From JASMHC01 sp964453855 (GTDB lineage Bacteria; Pseudomonadota; Alphaproteobacteria; Rhodobacterales; Rhodobacteraceae), in NCBI GenBank assembly GCA_964453855.1, contig CAYVRN010000051.1, positions 1 to 22,043 on the forward strand: a stretch of 22,043 nt of DNA. Direction: 5' to 3'. How positions within the stretch are numbered: the first letter of the stretch is position 1; the number at the start of each line of letters is the position of its first letter. The position numbers and the translations under genes were made by a program. Of the stretch, positions 14,902-22,043 are shown one piece after another. The notes beneath the pieces are model-generated. The model ran no database searches and was not told where the DNA came from. It saw nothing but the letters and a program-made list of their open reading frames with translations.

Positions 14902-15702
14902 ATGGCGCACGAAAAAAATCACGACTATCACATCCTGACCCCGTCGATCTGGCCCCTACTGGGCGCGGTCGCGGCGTTTGTAATGCTTTTCGGAGCGGTT
15001 CAGATGTTCCACGACAATGGTCCGTGGATCTTCCTGATCGGCTTTGTAGCGGTTCTTTACGTCATGTTCGGCTGGTGGGCTGAAACTGTGAACGAAGAGT
15101 TCGCCGGCGATCATACACCGGTTGTGCGCATCGGCCTGCGCTACGGTTTTATCCTGTTCATCATGTCGGAAGTCATGTTCTTCTCGGCTTGGTTCTGGAG
15201 CTTCTTCAAGCACGCCCTTTACCCGATGGGCCCCGAAAGCCCGTTGAAAGACGGCGTTTGGCCCCCTGTTGGCATCGAAACTTTCGATCCTTTCCACCTG
15301 CCTTTGATCAACACCCTGATCCTGCTGTGCTCGGGTGCCGCCGCAACTTGGGCACACCACGCTCTGGCGCATGAAAACAACCGTAACGACATCAAGTGGG
15401 GCTTGATCATTTCGGTTGCTCTGGGTCTGATCTTCACCGGTTTTCAGGCATACGAATACAGCCACGCAGCCTTTGGCTTCTCTGGCAACATCTATGGTGC
15501 GAACTTCTTTATGGCGACCGGTTTCCACGGCTTCCACGTTGTGATCGGCACGATCTTCCTGTTCATCTGCCTGATCCGCGCAATGCGTGGTCACTTCACC
15601 CCCGAAAGCCACATCGGCTTCGAGGCGGCAGCTTGGTACTGGCACTTCGTTGACGTTGTCTGGCTGTTCCTGTTCGTCGCAGTTTACATCTGGGGTGGCT
15701 AA
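14902..15702 (+). CDS. ctaE: Cytochrome c oxidase subunit III
   Basis: The 266-residue, seven-helix subunit belongs to the core of the aa3 oxidase and supports proton uptake and stability of subunit I. Recognisable parts are YGFILFIMSEVMFFSAWFW (about 76-94), the ILLCSGAAATWAHHAL segment, ATGFHGFHVVIGTIFL and the C-terminal WYWHFVDVVWLFLF. The start has AGGGAC eight bases upstream. It is followed by an intrinsic-terminator-like hairpin, then surf1. Subunit I (ctaD) is not in the window; it is encoded elsewhere in related genomes. Confidence 0.98.
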   Translation: MAHEKNHDYHILTPSIWPLLGAVAAFVMLFGAVQMFHDNGPWIFLIGFVAVLYVMFGWWAETVNEEFAGDHTPVVRIGLRYGFILFIMSEVMFFSAWFWSFFKHALYPMGPESPLKDGVWPPVGIETFDPFHLPLINTLILLCSGAAATWAHHALAHENNRNDIKWGLIISVALGLIFTGFQAYEYSHAAFGFSGNIYGANFFMATGFHGFHVVIGTIFLFICLIRAMRGHFTPESHIGFEAAAWYWHFVDVVWLFLFVAVYIWGG

Positions 15703-15748
15703 GCCAATCGATTGCGGTTGAAACACCGCGTACAATAAGCAAAAAGCA

Positions 15749-15781
15749 GTCGCGGGCGGGTAACGTCCGCGACTTTTCTTT
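15749..15781 (+). terminator. Intrinsic terminator between ctaE and surf1
   Basis: GTCGCGGGCG pairs with CGTCCGCGAC (one G-T pair) around a GGTAA loop, followed by TTTTCTTT. This is a good Rho-independent terminator 47 bases after the ctaE stop. The T-run ends right at the AAGGGG ribosome binding site of surf1, so either read-through or a separate promoter must serve surf1. Partial termination would lower surf1 relative to the oxidase subunits. Confidence 0.85.
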
Positions 15782-15796
15782 AAGGGGACTTCCTTG

Positions 15797-16474
15797 GTGC
15801 GCCGACTGATCTTTCCTGTGCTCTTGGGACTTGCCGGAACTTTGGTTCTGGCCAGCCTTGGCATGTGGCAAATGCAGCGCATGGCGTGGAAAGAGGGTAT
15901 CCTTGCCGATATGCAGGCGCGGATCCACGATGCGCCCGTTTCATTGCCGGAAAGCCCGACGCAGGATCAGGACCAATTCCTGTCGGTGCAGGTCAGCGGA
16001 ACGTATCTTTCGGGCGACCTGCCGGTTCTGGCCTCGAACCGCGACGTCGGGGCGCTGTTCCGGATCGTCGCGCCATTCCAGATAGATAATGGGCGGACCA
16101 TCCTTGTTGATCGCGGCTATGTACTGGATGAACTTCTGGATCGCCCCAGACCTTCTGGCGACGCGACCCTAATTGGCAATCTGCATTGGCCGGACGAAAT
16201 CAACAGTTCTACACCAGACCCCGACCTCAAGGCCGGCATCTGGTTCGCCCGCGACATTCCCGCTATGGCCAAAGCGCTTGGAACCGAGCCAACTTTGCTT
16301 GTGGTGCGTGAAACGTCGGAAACGAACATCGAAATTACGCCCTTTCCGGTCGACACCGCCGCCATACCGAATAATCATTTCTCTTACGCTGTTCAGTGGT
16401 TCGGCTTCGCCCTTGTCTGGGCCTGCATGAGCCTGCTTCTGATCTGGCGGCAGACACGCAAAAACGAAGGCTAA
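15797..16474 (+). CDS. surf1: SURF1 family cytochrome oxidase assembly factor
   Basis: The 225-residue protein has the standard SURF1 layout: one N-terminal membrane helix (about residues 4-24), a periplasmic domain and one C-terminal helix (about 200-219). Conserved points include LGMWQMQRMAWKE after the first helix, ILVDRGYV in the middle and NNHFSYAVQWFGFA before the second helix. SURF1 assists haem A delivery to subunit I. AAGGGG at 15782-15787 is six bases before a TTG (15794) and nine before a GTG (15797). I prefer the GTG, which gives MRRLIF, but the TTG cannot be excluded. It ends five bases before thrC, so it links the oxidase operon to the next block. Confidence 0.93.
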   Translation: MRRLIFPVLLGLAGTLVLASLGMWQMQRMAWKEGILADMQARIHDAPVSLPESPTQDQDQFLSVQVSGTYLSGDLPVLASNRDVGALFRIVAPFQIDNGRTILVDRGYVLDELLDRPRPSGDATLIGNLHWPDEINSSTPDPDLKAGIWFARDIPAMAKALGTEPTLLVVRETSETNIEITPFPVDTAAIPNNHFSYAVQWFGFALVWACMSLLLIWRQTRKNEG

Positions 16475-16479
16475 ACGAT

Positions 16480-17868
16480 ATGCGTTATATCTCGACCCGC
16501 GGCAACGCGCCGGTTCTGAGCTTTGAAGAAGCCATGCTGACGGGATTGGCCCGTGACGGCGGCTTGTATGTCCCCGAAACGATCCCGCAGATGAGCGCCG
16601 AAGACATTCGCGCCCTGCGTGGCCTGTCCTATGAAGAGGTGGCATTCCGCGTGATGCGCCCGTTCATCGGCGACACTTTCACTGACGCAGAATTCAAAGA
16701 GATTATCGCCAAAGCCTATAGCACGTTCGGCCACGATGCCCGCGCGCCCTTGGTGCAGCTTGATAGTAACCATTACCTTCTGGAATTGTTCCACGGCCCG
16801 ACACTGGCGTTCAAAGACTTTGCAATGCAGTTGATCGGTCAGCTGTTTCAAGCAGCACTTGGCCGGTCAGGCGAGCGTGTGACCATCGTTGGCGCGACCT
16901 CGGGCGATACGGGGTCGGCGGCGATCGAGGCGTTCAAGGGCTTGGATGCGGTTGATGTGTTTATCCTTTACCCACACGGTCGCGTGTCCGAGGTGCAGCG
17001 CCGCCAGATGACCACGCCGTCGGAAAGTAACGTGCATGCATTGGCCGTCGACGGTCATTTCGATGACTGTCAGGCGCGCCTGAAAGATATGTTCAACGAC
17101 TTCGATTTCCGCGATGGTGTGCGCTTGGCCGGCGTAAACAGCATCAACTGGGCGCGGGTTCTGGCGCAGGTGGTATATTATTTCTCTTCGGCCGTATCGC
17201 TGGGCGCGCCGGACCGTAAGGTCAGCTTCACGGTGCCAACCGGCAACTTCGGCGATATTTTTGCCGGATATATCGCCAAGCATATGGGTTTGCCGATTGA
17301 CCGTCTGGTGGTCGCCACTAACCAGAACGATATCCTGCATCGCTGCCTTTCGACCGGTGCCTATCAAACGTCCGAGGTGCATCCCTCGATCAGCCCGTCG
17401 ATGGATATTCAGGTCAGCTCGAACTTCGAGCGCGCCCTGTTCTACGCCTACGGGCAGGATGGCAACGCGGTCTCGCAACTGATGTCCGAGTTGAAAGAGG
17501 GCGGTTTCAACGTTTCCCAAGGCGCGCTGGAAGCCCTGCGCGAACATTTCGACAGTGGTCGTGTTTCGGAAGCAGAAACCAGCGCCACCATCACCGAGAT
17601 GCTGGCCCGCACTGGCGAAATCCTGTGTCCGCATTCGGCCATTGGCGCCCGCGTCGGTGATCAGCACCAAGACGGGGCGACCCCGATGATCACGCTGGCA
17701 ACCGCCCATCCGGCGAAATTCCCCGATGCGGTTGAGGCCGCCACAGGGCATCGCCCGGGTCTTCCCAACCGTATGTCCGATCTTTATGACAGATCAGAGC
17801 GCGTGACCCGTGTAGAAAACAATCTGGCTGCGCTTGAGGCTTTGGTTAAAGAACGGATCGTGCGTTGA
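16480..17868 (+). CDS. thrC: Threonine synthase
   Basis: The 462-residue PLP enzyme converts O-phosphohomoserine to threonine, the last step of the pathway. It has the N-terminal GNAPVLSFEEAMLTGLARDGGLYVPE region of long-form threonine synthases, the PLP lysine K112 in GPTLAFKDF, and the phosphate-binding GATSGDTGSAA loop. ATG 16480 is chosen over an earlier in-frame start at 16396 because family sequence begins exactly there; GAAGG lies nine bases upstream. It follows surf1 by five bases, and its stop overlaps the next gene's TTG start, so these genes are probably cotranscribed. Confidence 0.97.
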   Translation: MRYISTRGNAPVLSFEEAMLTGLARDGGLYVPETIPQMSAEDIRALRGLSYEEVAFRVMRPFIGDTFTDAEFKEIIAKAYSTFGHDARAPLVQLDSNHYLLELFHGPTLAFKDFAMQLIGQLFQAALGRSGERVTIVGATSGDTGSAAIEAFKGLDAVDVFILYPHGRVSEVQRRQMTTPSESNVHALAVDGHFDDCQARLKDMFNDFDFRDGVRLAGVNSINWARVLAQVVYYFSSAVSLGAPDRKVSFTVPTGNFGDIFAGYIAKHMGLPIDRLVVATNQNDILHRCLSTGAYQTSEVHPSISPSMDIQVSSNFERALFYAYGQDGNAVSQLMSELKEGGFNVSQGALEALREHFDSGRVSEAETSATITEMLARTGEILCPHSAIGARVGDQHQDGATPMITLATAHPAKFPDAVEAATGHRPGLPNRMSDLYDRSERVTRVENNLAALEALVKERIVR

Positions 17869-19127
17869 CGGTAGAAATTTCAACACTTTCAAACGGCCTG
17901 CGGGTTGTCACTGAAAACATGCCGGGGCTGGAATCCTCGTCTATCGGCATCTGGGTTCAGGCCGGTGGCCGGAACGAACGCATCGAGCAAAATGGGATTG
18001 CCCATTTTCTTGAGCACATGGCGTTCAAAGGCACGAAAAGACGCAACGCGCTTCAGATTGCCGAGGCGATTGAAGACGTAGGCGGCTATATCAACGCCTA
18101 CACATCGCGCGAGGTGACAGCATATTACGCCCGCGTTTTGCGTGAAGACACAGGTCTGGCGCTGGATGTGATTTCCGACATCCTGACAAACTCGATCTTC
18201 GACGCTCGCGAAATCGAGATCGAGCGCGGCGTGATCCTGCAAGAGATCGGTCAGGCCTTGGATACACCCGATGATGTGATCTTTGACTGGCTTCAGGAAG
18301 AGGCTTATCCCGATCAACCGATCGGCCGCACCATTCTGGGACCTTCCGAGCGCGTACGCAGCTTTGGGCGCGATGACCTGACAGGATTTGTGGCCGAACA
18401 TTATGGTCCTGAACAGATGATCCTGTCAGCGGCGGGCGCCGTGGATCACGATCAGCTTGTTAAACTGGCAGAGCAACAGTTGGGAGGGCTACAGCGCCGT
18501 CCTCAGTTGATCTCGAGCCCTGCGCAGTTTCAGGGCGGGCAGCGGATTGTCGAAAAGTCGCTTGAGCAGGTGCACTTCACACTTGGTTTTGACAGCCCGC
18601 ATTACAAGGACAAAGATTTCTACGCGGCTCAGGTCTATAGCTCGGCGATGGGTGGCGGTATGTCCTCGCGTCTGTTTCAGGAAATCCGTGAAAAGCGGGG
18701 CATGTGCTATTCGATCTTCACGCAGGCCGGTGCCTATTCCGATACCGGTATGACGATGATGTATGCCGGAACAAGCGCCGAGCAGATCGAGGAACTGGCG
18801 CTTGTCTGCATGGACGAAATGAAACGTGCCGCTGACGATATTTCCGAAGCCGAGGTGAACCGCGCCCGCGCCCAGATGAAGGCGGGACTGTTGATGGGGC
18901 TGGAAAGCCCGTCATCGCGGGCCGAGCGAATGGCGCGGGTTCTGCAGATCTGGGACCGCATTCCCAACCTTTCGGAAACCATCGAAAAGATTGACGCGGT
19001 GGATGTGGCAAGTGTGCGGGCGTTTGGTGGCAAACTGATTACCGATACGAAAATGGCAATGGCGCTTTACGGCCCTGTGAAAGGGGCACCGCAGCTTGAA
19101 ACCCTGAAACAAAGACTGGCGGCCTGA
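17865..19127 (+). CDS. M16 family zinc peptidase (mitochondrial processing peptidase-like)
   Basis: The 420-residue protein has the inverted zinc motif H47-F-L-E50-H51 with the third ligand E127 in RGVILQEIG, so the catalytic site is intact. The second half contains the MGGGMSSRLFQEIREKRG segment typical of MPP beta-subunit-like proteases. No signal peptide is seen, suggesting a cytoplasmic oligopeptidase. The start is a TTG overlapping the thrC stop (TTGA), which is the only start near the family's N-terminus. The next gene begins on the last base of this gene's stop. Linkage of thrC with an M16 protease and a GNAT gene is, as I recall, common in alphaproteobacteria. Natural substrates are unknown. 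Confidence 0.94.
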   Translation: MTVEISTLSNGLRVVTENMPGLESSSIGIWVQAGGRNERIEQNGIAHFLEHMAFKGTKRRNALQIAEAIEDVGGYINAYTSREVTAYYARVLREDTGLALDVISDILTNSIFDAREIEIERGVILQEIGQALDTPDDVIFDWLQEEAYPDQPIGRTILGPSERVRSFGRDDLTGFVAEHYGPEQMILSAAGAVDHDQLVKLAEQQLGGLQRRPQLISSPAQFQGGQRIVEKSLEQVHFTLGFDSPHYKDKDFYAAQVYSSAMGGGMSSRLFQEIREKRGMCYSIFTQAGAYSDTGMTMMYAGTSAEQIEELALVCMDEMKRAADDISEAEVNRARAQMKAGLLMGLESPSSRAERMARVLQIWDRIPNLSETIEKIDAVDVASVRAFGGKLITDTKMAMALYGPVKGAPQLETLKQRLAA

Positions 19128-19711
19128 TGTTTTTCACGAAGCGGAAAGTCCATATTGATACCGAGCGCCTGACTCTGCGTTTACCGCATCATGGGGACTA
19201 TCTGGCTTGGAGCGCGCTTCGCAATAGCAGCCGCGATTTTCTGACCCCGTGGGAACCGACTTGGGCCAGCGATCATCTGACCCGCAAAGCGTTCACCAAT
19301 CGCGTGCAGTGGGCGCAGCGTTCGGTGACGACCGGAAGTGGCTTGCCGCTATTCATGTTCCGCAAGGCAGATCAGGCGCTAATCGGAGCCATCACACTGG
19401 ATAACATCGTGCGCGGTCCGTCACAGTCGGGCACCCTGGGCTATTGGGTCGGGCAGTCCCATGTGCGGCAGGGATACATGCGCGAAGCCATTCTTGGCGT
19501 CGTGCGCTATTCGTTTGAATCGCTAGACCTCAGCCGGATTCAGGCGGCGTGCCTGCCAGAAAACGAAGCCTCGCGCGGTGTGTTGGAAAAGACCGGTTTC
19601 AAATACGAAGGCGTGGCGCAAAGCTACCTTCAGATCAACGGTCGCTGGCGTAATCACGTGATCTATGCCTGCCTTAGGCATGACCGCCGCGGGCGCACTG
19701 TGGTGGGCTGA
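19127..19711 (+). CDS. GNAT family N-acetyltransferase (RimJ/RimL type)
   Basis: The 194-residue enzyme begins with TERLTLRLPHHGDY, typical of RimJ/RimL-like acetyltransferases. It contains the acetyl-CoA-binding segment VRQGYMREAI (about residues 117-126) and the C-terminal ENEASRGVLEKTGFKYEG motif. Such enzymes acetylate N-terminal amines of proteins or other amines; the substrate is not predictable here. Its ATG shares a base with the M16 protease stop (TGATG), showing translational coupling, and the FAD dehydrogenase follows two bases after its stop. Confidence 0.93.
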   Translation: MFFTKRKVHIDTERLTLRLPHHGDYLAWSALRNSSRDFLTPWEPTWASDHLTRKAFTNRVQWAQRSVTTGSGLPLFMFRKADQALIGAITLDNIVRGPSQSGTLGYWVGQSHVRQGYMREAILGVVRYSFESLDLSRIQAACLPENEASRGVLEKTGFKYEGVAQSYLQINGRWRNHVIYACLRHDRRGRTVVG

Positions 19712-19713
19712 TC

Positions 19714-21147
19714 ATGAAGCTGCAGCCGGCGGATACCCCATTCATTGCGCGCCTGACACAGGCCCTTCCGGAAAACACCATTCGTCAGGCCGAGCCCCGA
19801 TATCTGGAAGAGCCGCGTGGCAGTTGGCAGGGTATTGCCGGATGCGTCGCTTTGCCGACATCGACCGAAGAGGTCGCGACCATCCTGCGCATAGCCAATG
19901 AAGCCTGCGTGCCTGTTGTGCCTTATGGCGGGGGCACAGGGCTTGTTGGTGGACAGGTCTATCCCGAAGGTCCGGCACCCGTTGTCCTGTCACTTGAGCG
20001 TATGAACAAGGTGCTGGATGCAAACCCTGCCGAAAACGTGCTTGTGACCCAAGCAGGGGCAACCTTGGATAGCTTGCACAAGGCTGCGGACAACATTGAT
20101 CGGCTGTTCCCTTTGGCGATTGCTTCGTCGGGGACTGCGCAGATTGGCGGGAACCTTGCGACCAACGCGGGCGGCTCGAATGTTTTGCGCTATGGCAATA
20201 CTCGCGATCTATGTTTGGGGCTTGAGGTCGTCTTGCCCGACGGACGCATCTGGAACGGCCTGTCGCGTTTGCGCAAAGACAATACAGGATACGATCTGCG
20301 CGATATCTTCGTGGGCTCGGAAGGCACGCTTGGCGTGATCACCGCCGCCAGCCTGAAACTGTTCCCGCGCCCCTCTCACTACGCAACCGCGCTTTTGGTC
20401 GTTCCTTCACCATCGGCAGCGCTTGATCTCTTGGCGCTGGTGCGCAGCAAGGTAGGCGAGACCGTGTCGGCCTTTGAGTTGATCCACGGCAACGGCTACG
20501 CTTTCCTGCGTGAAACCATGCCCGACTTCAAACTGCTGTTCGACACGCCCCCCCAGTGGTCTGTCCTGCTGGATCTTGGCCTATCTGAAGGAATGAACCC
20601 AGACGACACGCTGGAAGGTATTTTCACCGATGCCTATGACGCCGGATTGGTGACAGACGGCTTGTTGGCAGCATCCTTGACGCAGCGCGACGAATTCTGG
20701 GCATTGCGTGAAACTATCCCTCTGGCGAACCGCGCTGTTGGCGCGATTGCCTCGCATGATGTGTCATTGCCCATCTCGCGCATTCCGTCGTTCATCGAGC
20801 AGGCCGACAAAGCCTTGGCCGCACTGGCGGATATGCGCATCAATTGTTTTGGACATCTGGGCGATGGAAATCTGCACTACAACGTCTTCCCGCCAGTCGG
20901 AAAAACCAAACAGGATTACCAGCCTATCCGAGAAAAGGTCAGCGAGGTTGTGCACGACCTTGTGCATCAACTCGATGGCTCATTCAGTGCCGAGCACGGA
21001 GTGGGGCGGCTAAAAACGCATGATCTGATGCGCTACGGCGATCCCGTGAAACTGACCTTGATGAAGGGCGTAAAGCAACAGTTTGACCCAAATGGTATTA
21101 TGAACCCCGGCGCAATTTTCCAAAACGAGGCAGAGTTTCTGATTTAA
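19714..21147 (+). CDS. FAD-linked 2-hydroxyacid dehydrogenase (GlcD / D-2-hydroxyglutarate dehydrogenase type)
   Basis: The 477-residue flavoprotein has an FAD_binding_4 domain at about residues 40-215 (PYGGGTGLVGGQ, SSGTAQIGGNLATNAGG, FVGSEGTLGVITAA) and a C-terminal FAD-oxidase domain with the metal/substrate motif CFGHLGDGNLHYN and SAEHGVGRLK. It oxidises a D-2-hydroxyacid such as D-lactate, glycolate or D-2-hydroxyglutarate and passes electrons to a membrane or flavoprotein acceptor. The exact substrate cannot be told from these motifs. GlcE and GlcF partners are absent, which favours a stand-alone D-lactate or D-2-hydroxyglutarate dehydrogenase over glycolate oxidase. It closes the coupled block that starts with surf1/thrC. 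Confidence 0.93.
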   Translation: MKLQPADTPFIARLTQALPENTIRQAEPRYLEEPRGSWQGIAGCVALPTSTEEVATILRIANEACVPVVPYGGGTGLVGGQVYPEGPAPVVLSLERMNKVLDANPAENVLVTQAGATLDSLHKAADNIDRLFPLAIASSGTAQIGGNLATNAGGSNVLRYGNTRDLCLGLEVVLPDGRIWNGLSRLRKDNTGYDLRDIFVGSEGTLGVITAASLKLFPRPSHYATALLVVPSPSAALDLLALVRSKVGETVSAFELIHGNGYAFLRETMPDFKLLFDTPPQWSVLLDLGLSEGMNPDDTLEGIFTDAYDAGLVTDGLLAASLTQRDEFWALRETIPLANRAVGAIASHDVSLPISRIPSFIEQADKALAALADMRINCFGHLGDGNLHYNVFPPVGKTKQDYQPIREKVSEVVHDLVHQLDGSFSAEHGVGRLKTHDLMRYGDPVKLTLMKGVKQQFDPNGIMNPGAIFQNEAEFLI

Positions 21148-21200
21148 GATTGCGCACCAAGCGGCTAGCATTGGGATGTTGCTGGTAAAGGGGTTAAGTC

Positions 21201-21431
21201 ATGAGTTCCGACAAAAAAACACTTGAAGCATCGCTGGGGCTTCCCGCAGAGGTGCTTGAATTCTCGGGAGTTGACAGATCGGCCGAGACCAAACGCCTGA
21301 TCCAGCTTATTTCCCATGCAAAAAGGCTTGCCCAATCCGACAACCCCGATGACCGGCAAAAAGCCTCGGGGATACTAGAGCTCGTGTCCTATAGGCTAAG
21401 TGTTTTGCAATCCGACCTACAATCAGACTGA
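21201..21431 (+). CDS. Hypothetical 76-residue helical protein
   Basis: AAGGGG lies seven bases before the ATG, giving good support for translation. The protein is charged and probably all-helical, with a C-terminal half (about residues 27-73) that could form a helical hairpin; no membrane segment or cysteine is present. I do not recognise a family. It follows the FAD dehydrogenase by 53 bases on the same strand and may be the last gene of that transcript. Its stop lies just before an A-rich run that leads into a strong hairpin, which serves the opposite strand better than this one. Confidence 0.75.
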   Translation: MSSDKKTLEASLGLPAEVLEFSGVDRSAETKRLIQLISHAKRLAQSDNPDDRQKASGILELVSYRLSVLQSDLQSD

Positions 21432-21434
21432 CCC

Positions 21435-21470
21435 AAAGAAAAAGCCCGGCGGGGGAGGAACCGCCGGGCT
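21435..21470 (-). terminator. Strong intrinsic terminator for the minus-strand 79-aa gene
   Basis: AGCCCGGCGG and CCGCCGGGCT form a perfect ten-pair stem with an eight-base loop. On the minus strand it is followed by TTTTCTTT, a good termination run. On the plus strand the following bases are ACGATG, so termination of the 76-aa gene here would rest on the hairpin alone. It separates two convergent genes. Confidence 0.88.
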
Positions 21471-21494
21471 ACGATGAATATGGGATCCGTCAGA

Positions 21495-21515
21495 GGGAGG
21501 GAGGGAGAGAGGGGG
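21495..21515 (+). other. Potential G-quadruplex motif in a convergent intergenic region
   Basis: The plus strand reads GGG-A-GGG-A-GGG-AGAGA-GGGGG, which satisfies the usual four-run rule with loops of one, one and five bases. It lies between the stop of the minus-strand 79-aa gene (21527) and its terminator (21435-21470). It is embedded in a 31-base run made almost only of G and A (21492-21522). The G-rich strand is the template for the minus-strand gene. Confidence 0.7.
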
Positions 21516-21526
21516 AGAGAAATATC

Positions 21527-21766
21527 CTATTTCATCGCGATATGGTGAAGAATGGGTGACTTGAAAATGTCGGTGAGGAGTTTGAGGTCCTCAAAAAGCT
21601 CGTCTACCATTTTCATAGCTTCCGAGTTTGAATTACCACCGCTTGGGGCCACGAGGGAGCTTGCCTCTAGCGACTGGTCCGCAAGACGTCCCAGATTGCC
21701 AGACACGCTGCAGCGAATAGCCTGAGCGGCATCAGCGTTCATGTGTATGGGGTTAATCTTGAGCAT
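21527..21766 (-). CDS. Hypothetical 79-residue protein
   Basis: The ATG at 21766 has GGAG seven bases upstream, and a strong terminator follows the stop, so this is a complete small transcription unit. The N-terminal half is polar with small residues (VSGNLGRLADQSLEASSLVAPSGGNSNSE) and the C-terminal half is a likely amphipathic helix (MKMVDELFEDLKLLTDIFKSPIL). No signal peptide, membrane helix or known motif is seen, and I do not recognise a family. Its ribosome binding site lies in the arm of an inverted repeat. The long AT-rich region upstream and the dedicated terminator suggest a separately regulated gene. Confidence 0.75.
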   Translation of the reverse strand: MLKINPIHMNADAAQAIRCSVSGNLGRLADQSLEASSLVAPSGGNSNSEAMKMVDELFEDLKLLTDIFKSPILHHIAMK

Positions 21767-21772
21767 CGTTAA

Positions 21773-21803
21773 TCTCCGTCTTGCATGTACAATTTAACGG
21801 AGA
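21773..21803 (-). promoter_or_regulatory. Inverted repeat enclosing the ribosome binding site of the 79-aa gene
   Basis: On the minus strand TCTCCGT and ACGGAGA are perfect complements separated by 17 bases. The second arm contains the GGAG ribosome binding site and ends six bases before the start codon. If the leader RNA folds this way, the site is hidden, which would allow control by an RNA, protein or temperature. A TGTACA palindrome lies in the loop. Confidence 0.5.
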
Positions 21804-21892
21804 GCAGGGGGTGTTCGATAGCTGACCAATGGGTGAAATACCGCTATCTTTGGGATAGGTGGGATTAAGTGTATGAAATTTAAAGAATTATA

Positions 21893-21909
21893 ATTATCAC
21901 TATGATAAT
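21893..21909. promoter_or_regulatory. Operator-like palindrome in AT-rich right-end region
   Basis: ATTATCA-CTA-TGATAAT is a perfect seven-base inverted repeat with a three-base spacer, the size of a dimeric transcription factor site. It lies about 127 bases upstream of the 79-aa gene's start. The surrounding bases 21767-22043 hold no credible gene and are AT-rich, in line with a promoter region. A shorter repeat CTATC/GATAG lies at 21844-21858. Confidence 0.45.
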
Positions 21910-22043
21910 ACGTCAAAAACTAAATTGCAATCTTAGGCTGCGTAAAACGTAAGCCCTACTTTCGGGACATGACTAGACCTTCGATGTGAGTCGTTTTTGC
22001 GATTTTGGGTCGAAACAACGCCCTTATGAGCATGCCACGGGAC

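Noticed and set aside
14956..15882. 308-residue minus-strand frame opposite ctaE
   Set aside because: Same composition bias, covers a strong plus-strand gene and the terminator; no family resemblance.
16867..17751. 294-residue minus-strand frame opposite thrC
   Set aside because: Shadow of thrC; no ribosome binding site or motif.
21443..21470. Terminator for the plus-strand 76-aa gene
   Set aside because: The hairpin is strong, but no T-run follows on the plus strand; the run is on the minus-strand side.
22026..22043. ATG near the right edge that could begin a plus-strand gene
   Set aside because: Only six codons are visible and no ribosome binding site is clear, so it cannot be supported.
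1..22043. CRISPR arrays, tRNA or rRNA genes, insertion sequences, prophage or toxin-antitoxin genes
   Set aside because: No direct repeats with spacers, tRNA-like cloverleaf, transposase or phage-like frame was seen on either strand.

Overview
The window looks like a chromosomal segment of a marine-type alphaproteobacterium of the order Rhodobacterales (Roseobacter group). The evidence is the gene order tldD-dprA-topA divergent from a ctaC-ctaB-(small ORF)-ctaG-ctaE-surf1 operon, followed by thrC and an M16 processing protease, together with moderately high GC, a Flp pilin of the Rhodobacterales type and an FnrL-type operator. No genus can be named from the sequence alone.

Layout. Bases 2-70 (+) appear to be the tail of NAD kinase. 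Bases 63-4565 (-) hold the remains of a Flp/Tad pilus locus. In transcription order these are flp, a 5'-truncated tadC, two TPR lipoproteins (TadD-like), the prepilin peptidase cpaA, a Tad-associated AAA ATPase broken by a 100-N assembly gap, and a small membrane protein. Most of the Tad machine (tadA, tadB, cpaB/rcpC, rcpA, tadZ, tadE/G) is absent between flp and tadC. Bases 4566-4836 are an AT-rich gene-free leader. Bases 4837-12090 (-) run tldD, dprA, topA, a small membrane protein, scoA and scoB, and end in a strong terminator.

From 12094 the strand switches to +. A perfect FNR-type palindrome lies between tldD and ctaC. The aa3 cytochrome oxidase genes follow: subunit II, haem O synthase, a 56-aa CoxF-like protein, the CtaG/Cox11 copper chaperone, subunit III and SURF1. 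Subunit I (ctaD) is not here, as is usual in this order. A tightly coupled run of thrC, an M16 protease, a GNAT acetyltransferase and an FAD-linked dehydrogenase follows, then an orphan 76-aa protein. The right end (21432-22043) has a convergent terminator, a G-quadruplex motif, an orphan 79-aa gene on the minus strand with a hairpin over its ribosome binding site, and an AT-rich region with an operator-like palindrome.

How they work together. The + operon makes and assembles the terminal oxidase: copper and haem insertion factors sit beside the subunits they serve, and the oxygen-responsive operator lies at its head. scoAB encodes the two halves of one CoA-transferase for acetoacetate or ketone-body use. 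The central minus-strand genes are housekeeping (topoisomerase, DNA uptake/recombination, peptide maturation). The pilus block looks decayed or rearranged and is the most unusual part of the window. Apart from that and several small regulatory structures, this is ordinary core genome, and I found no convincing evidence of a wholly new system.
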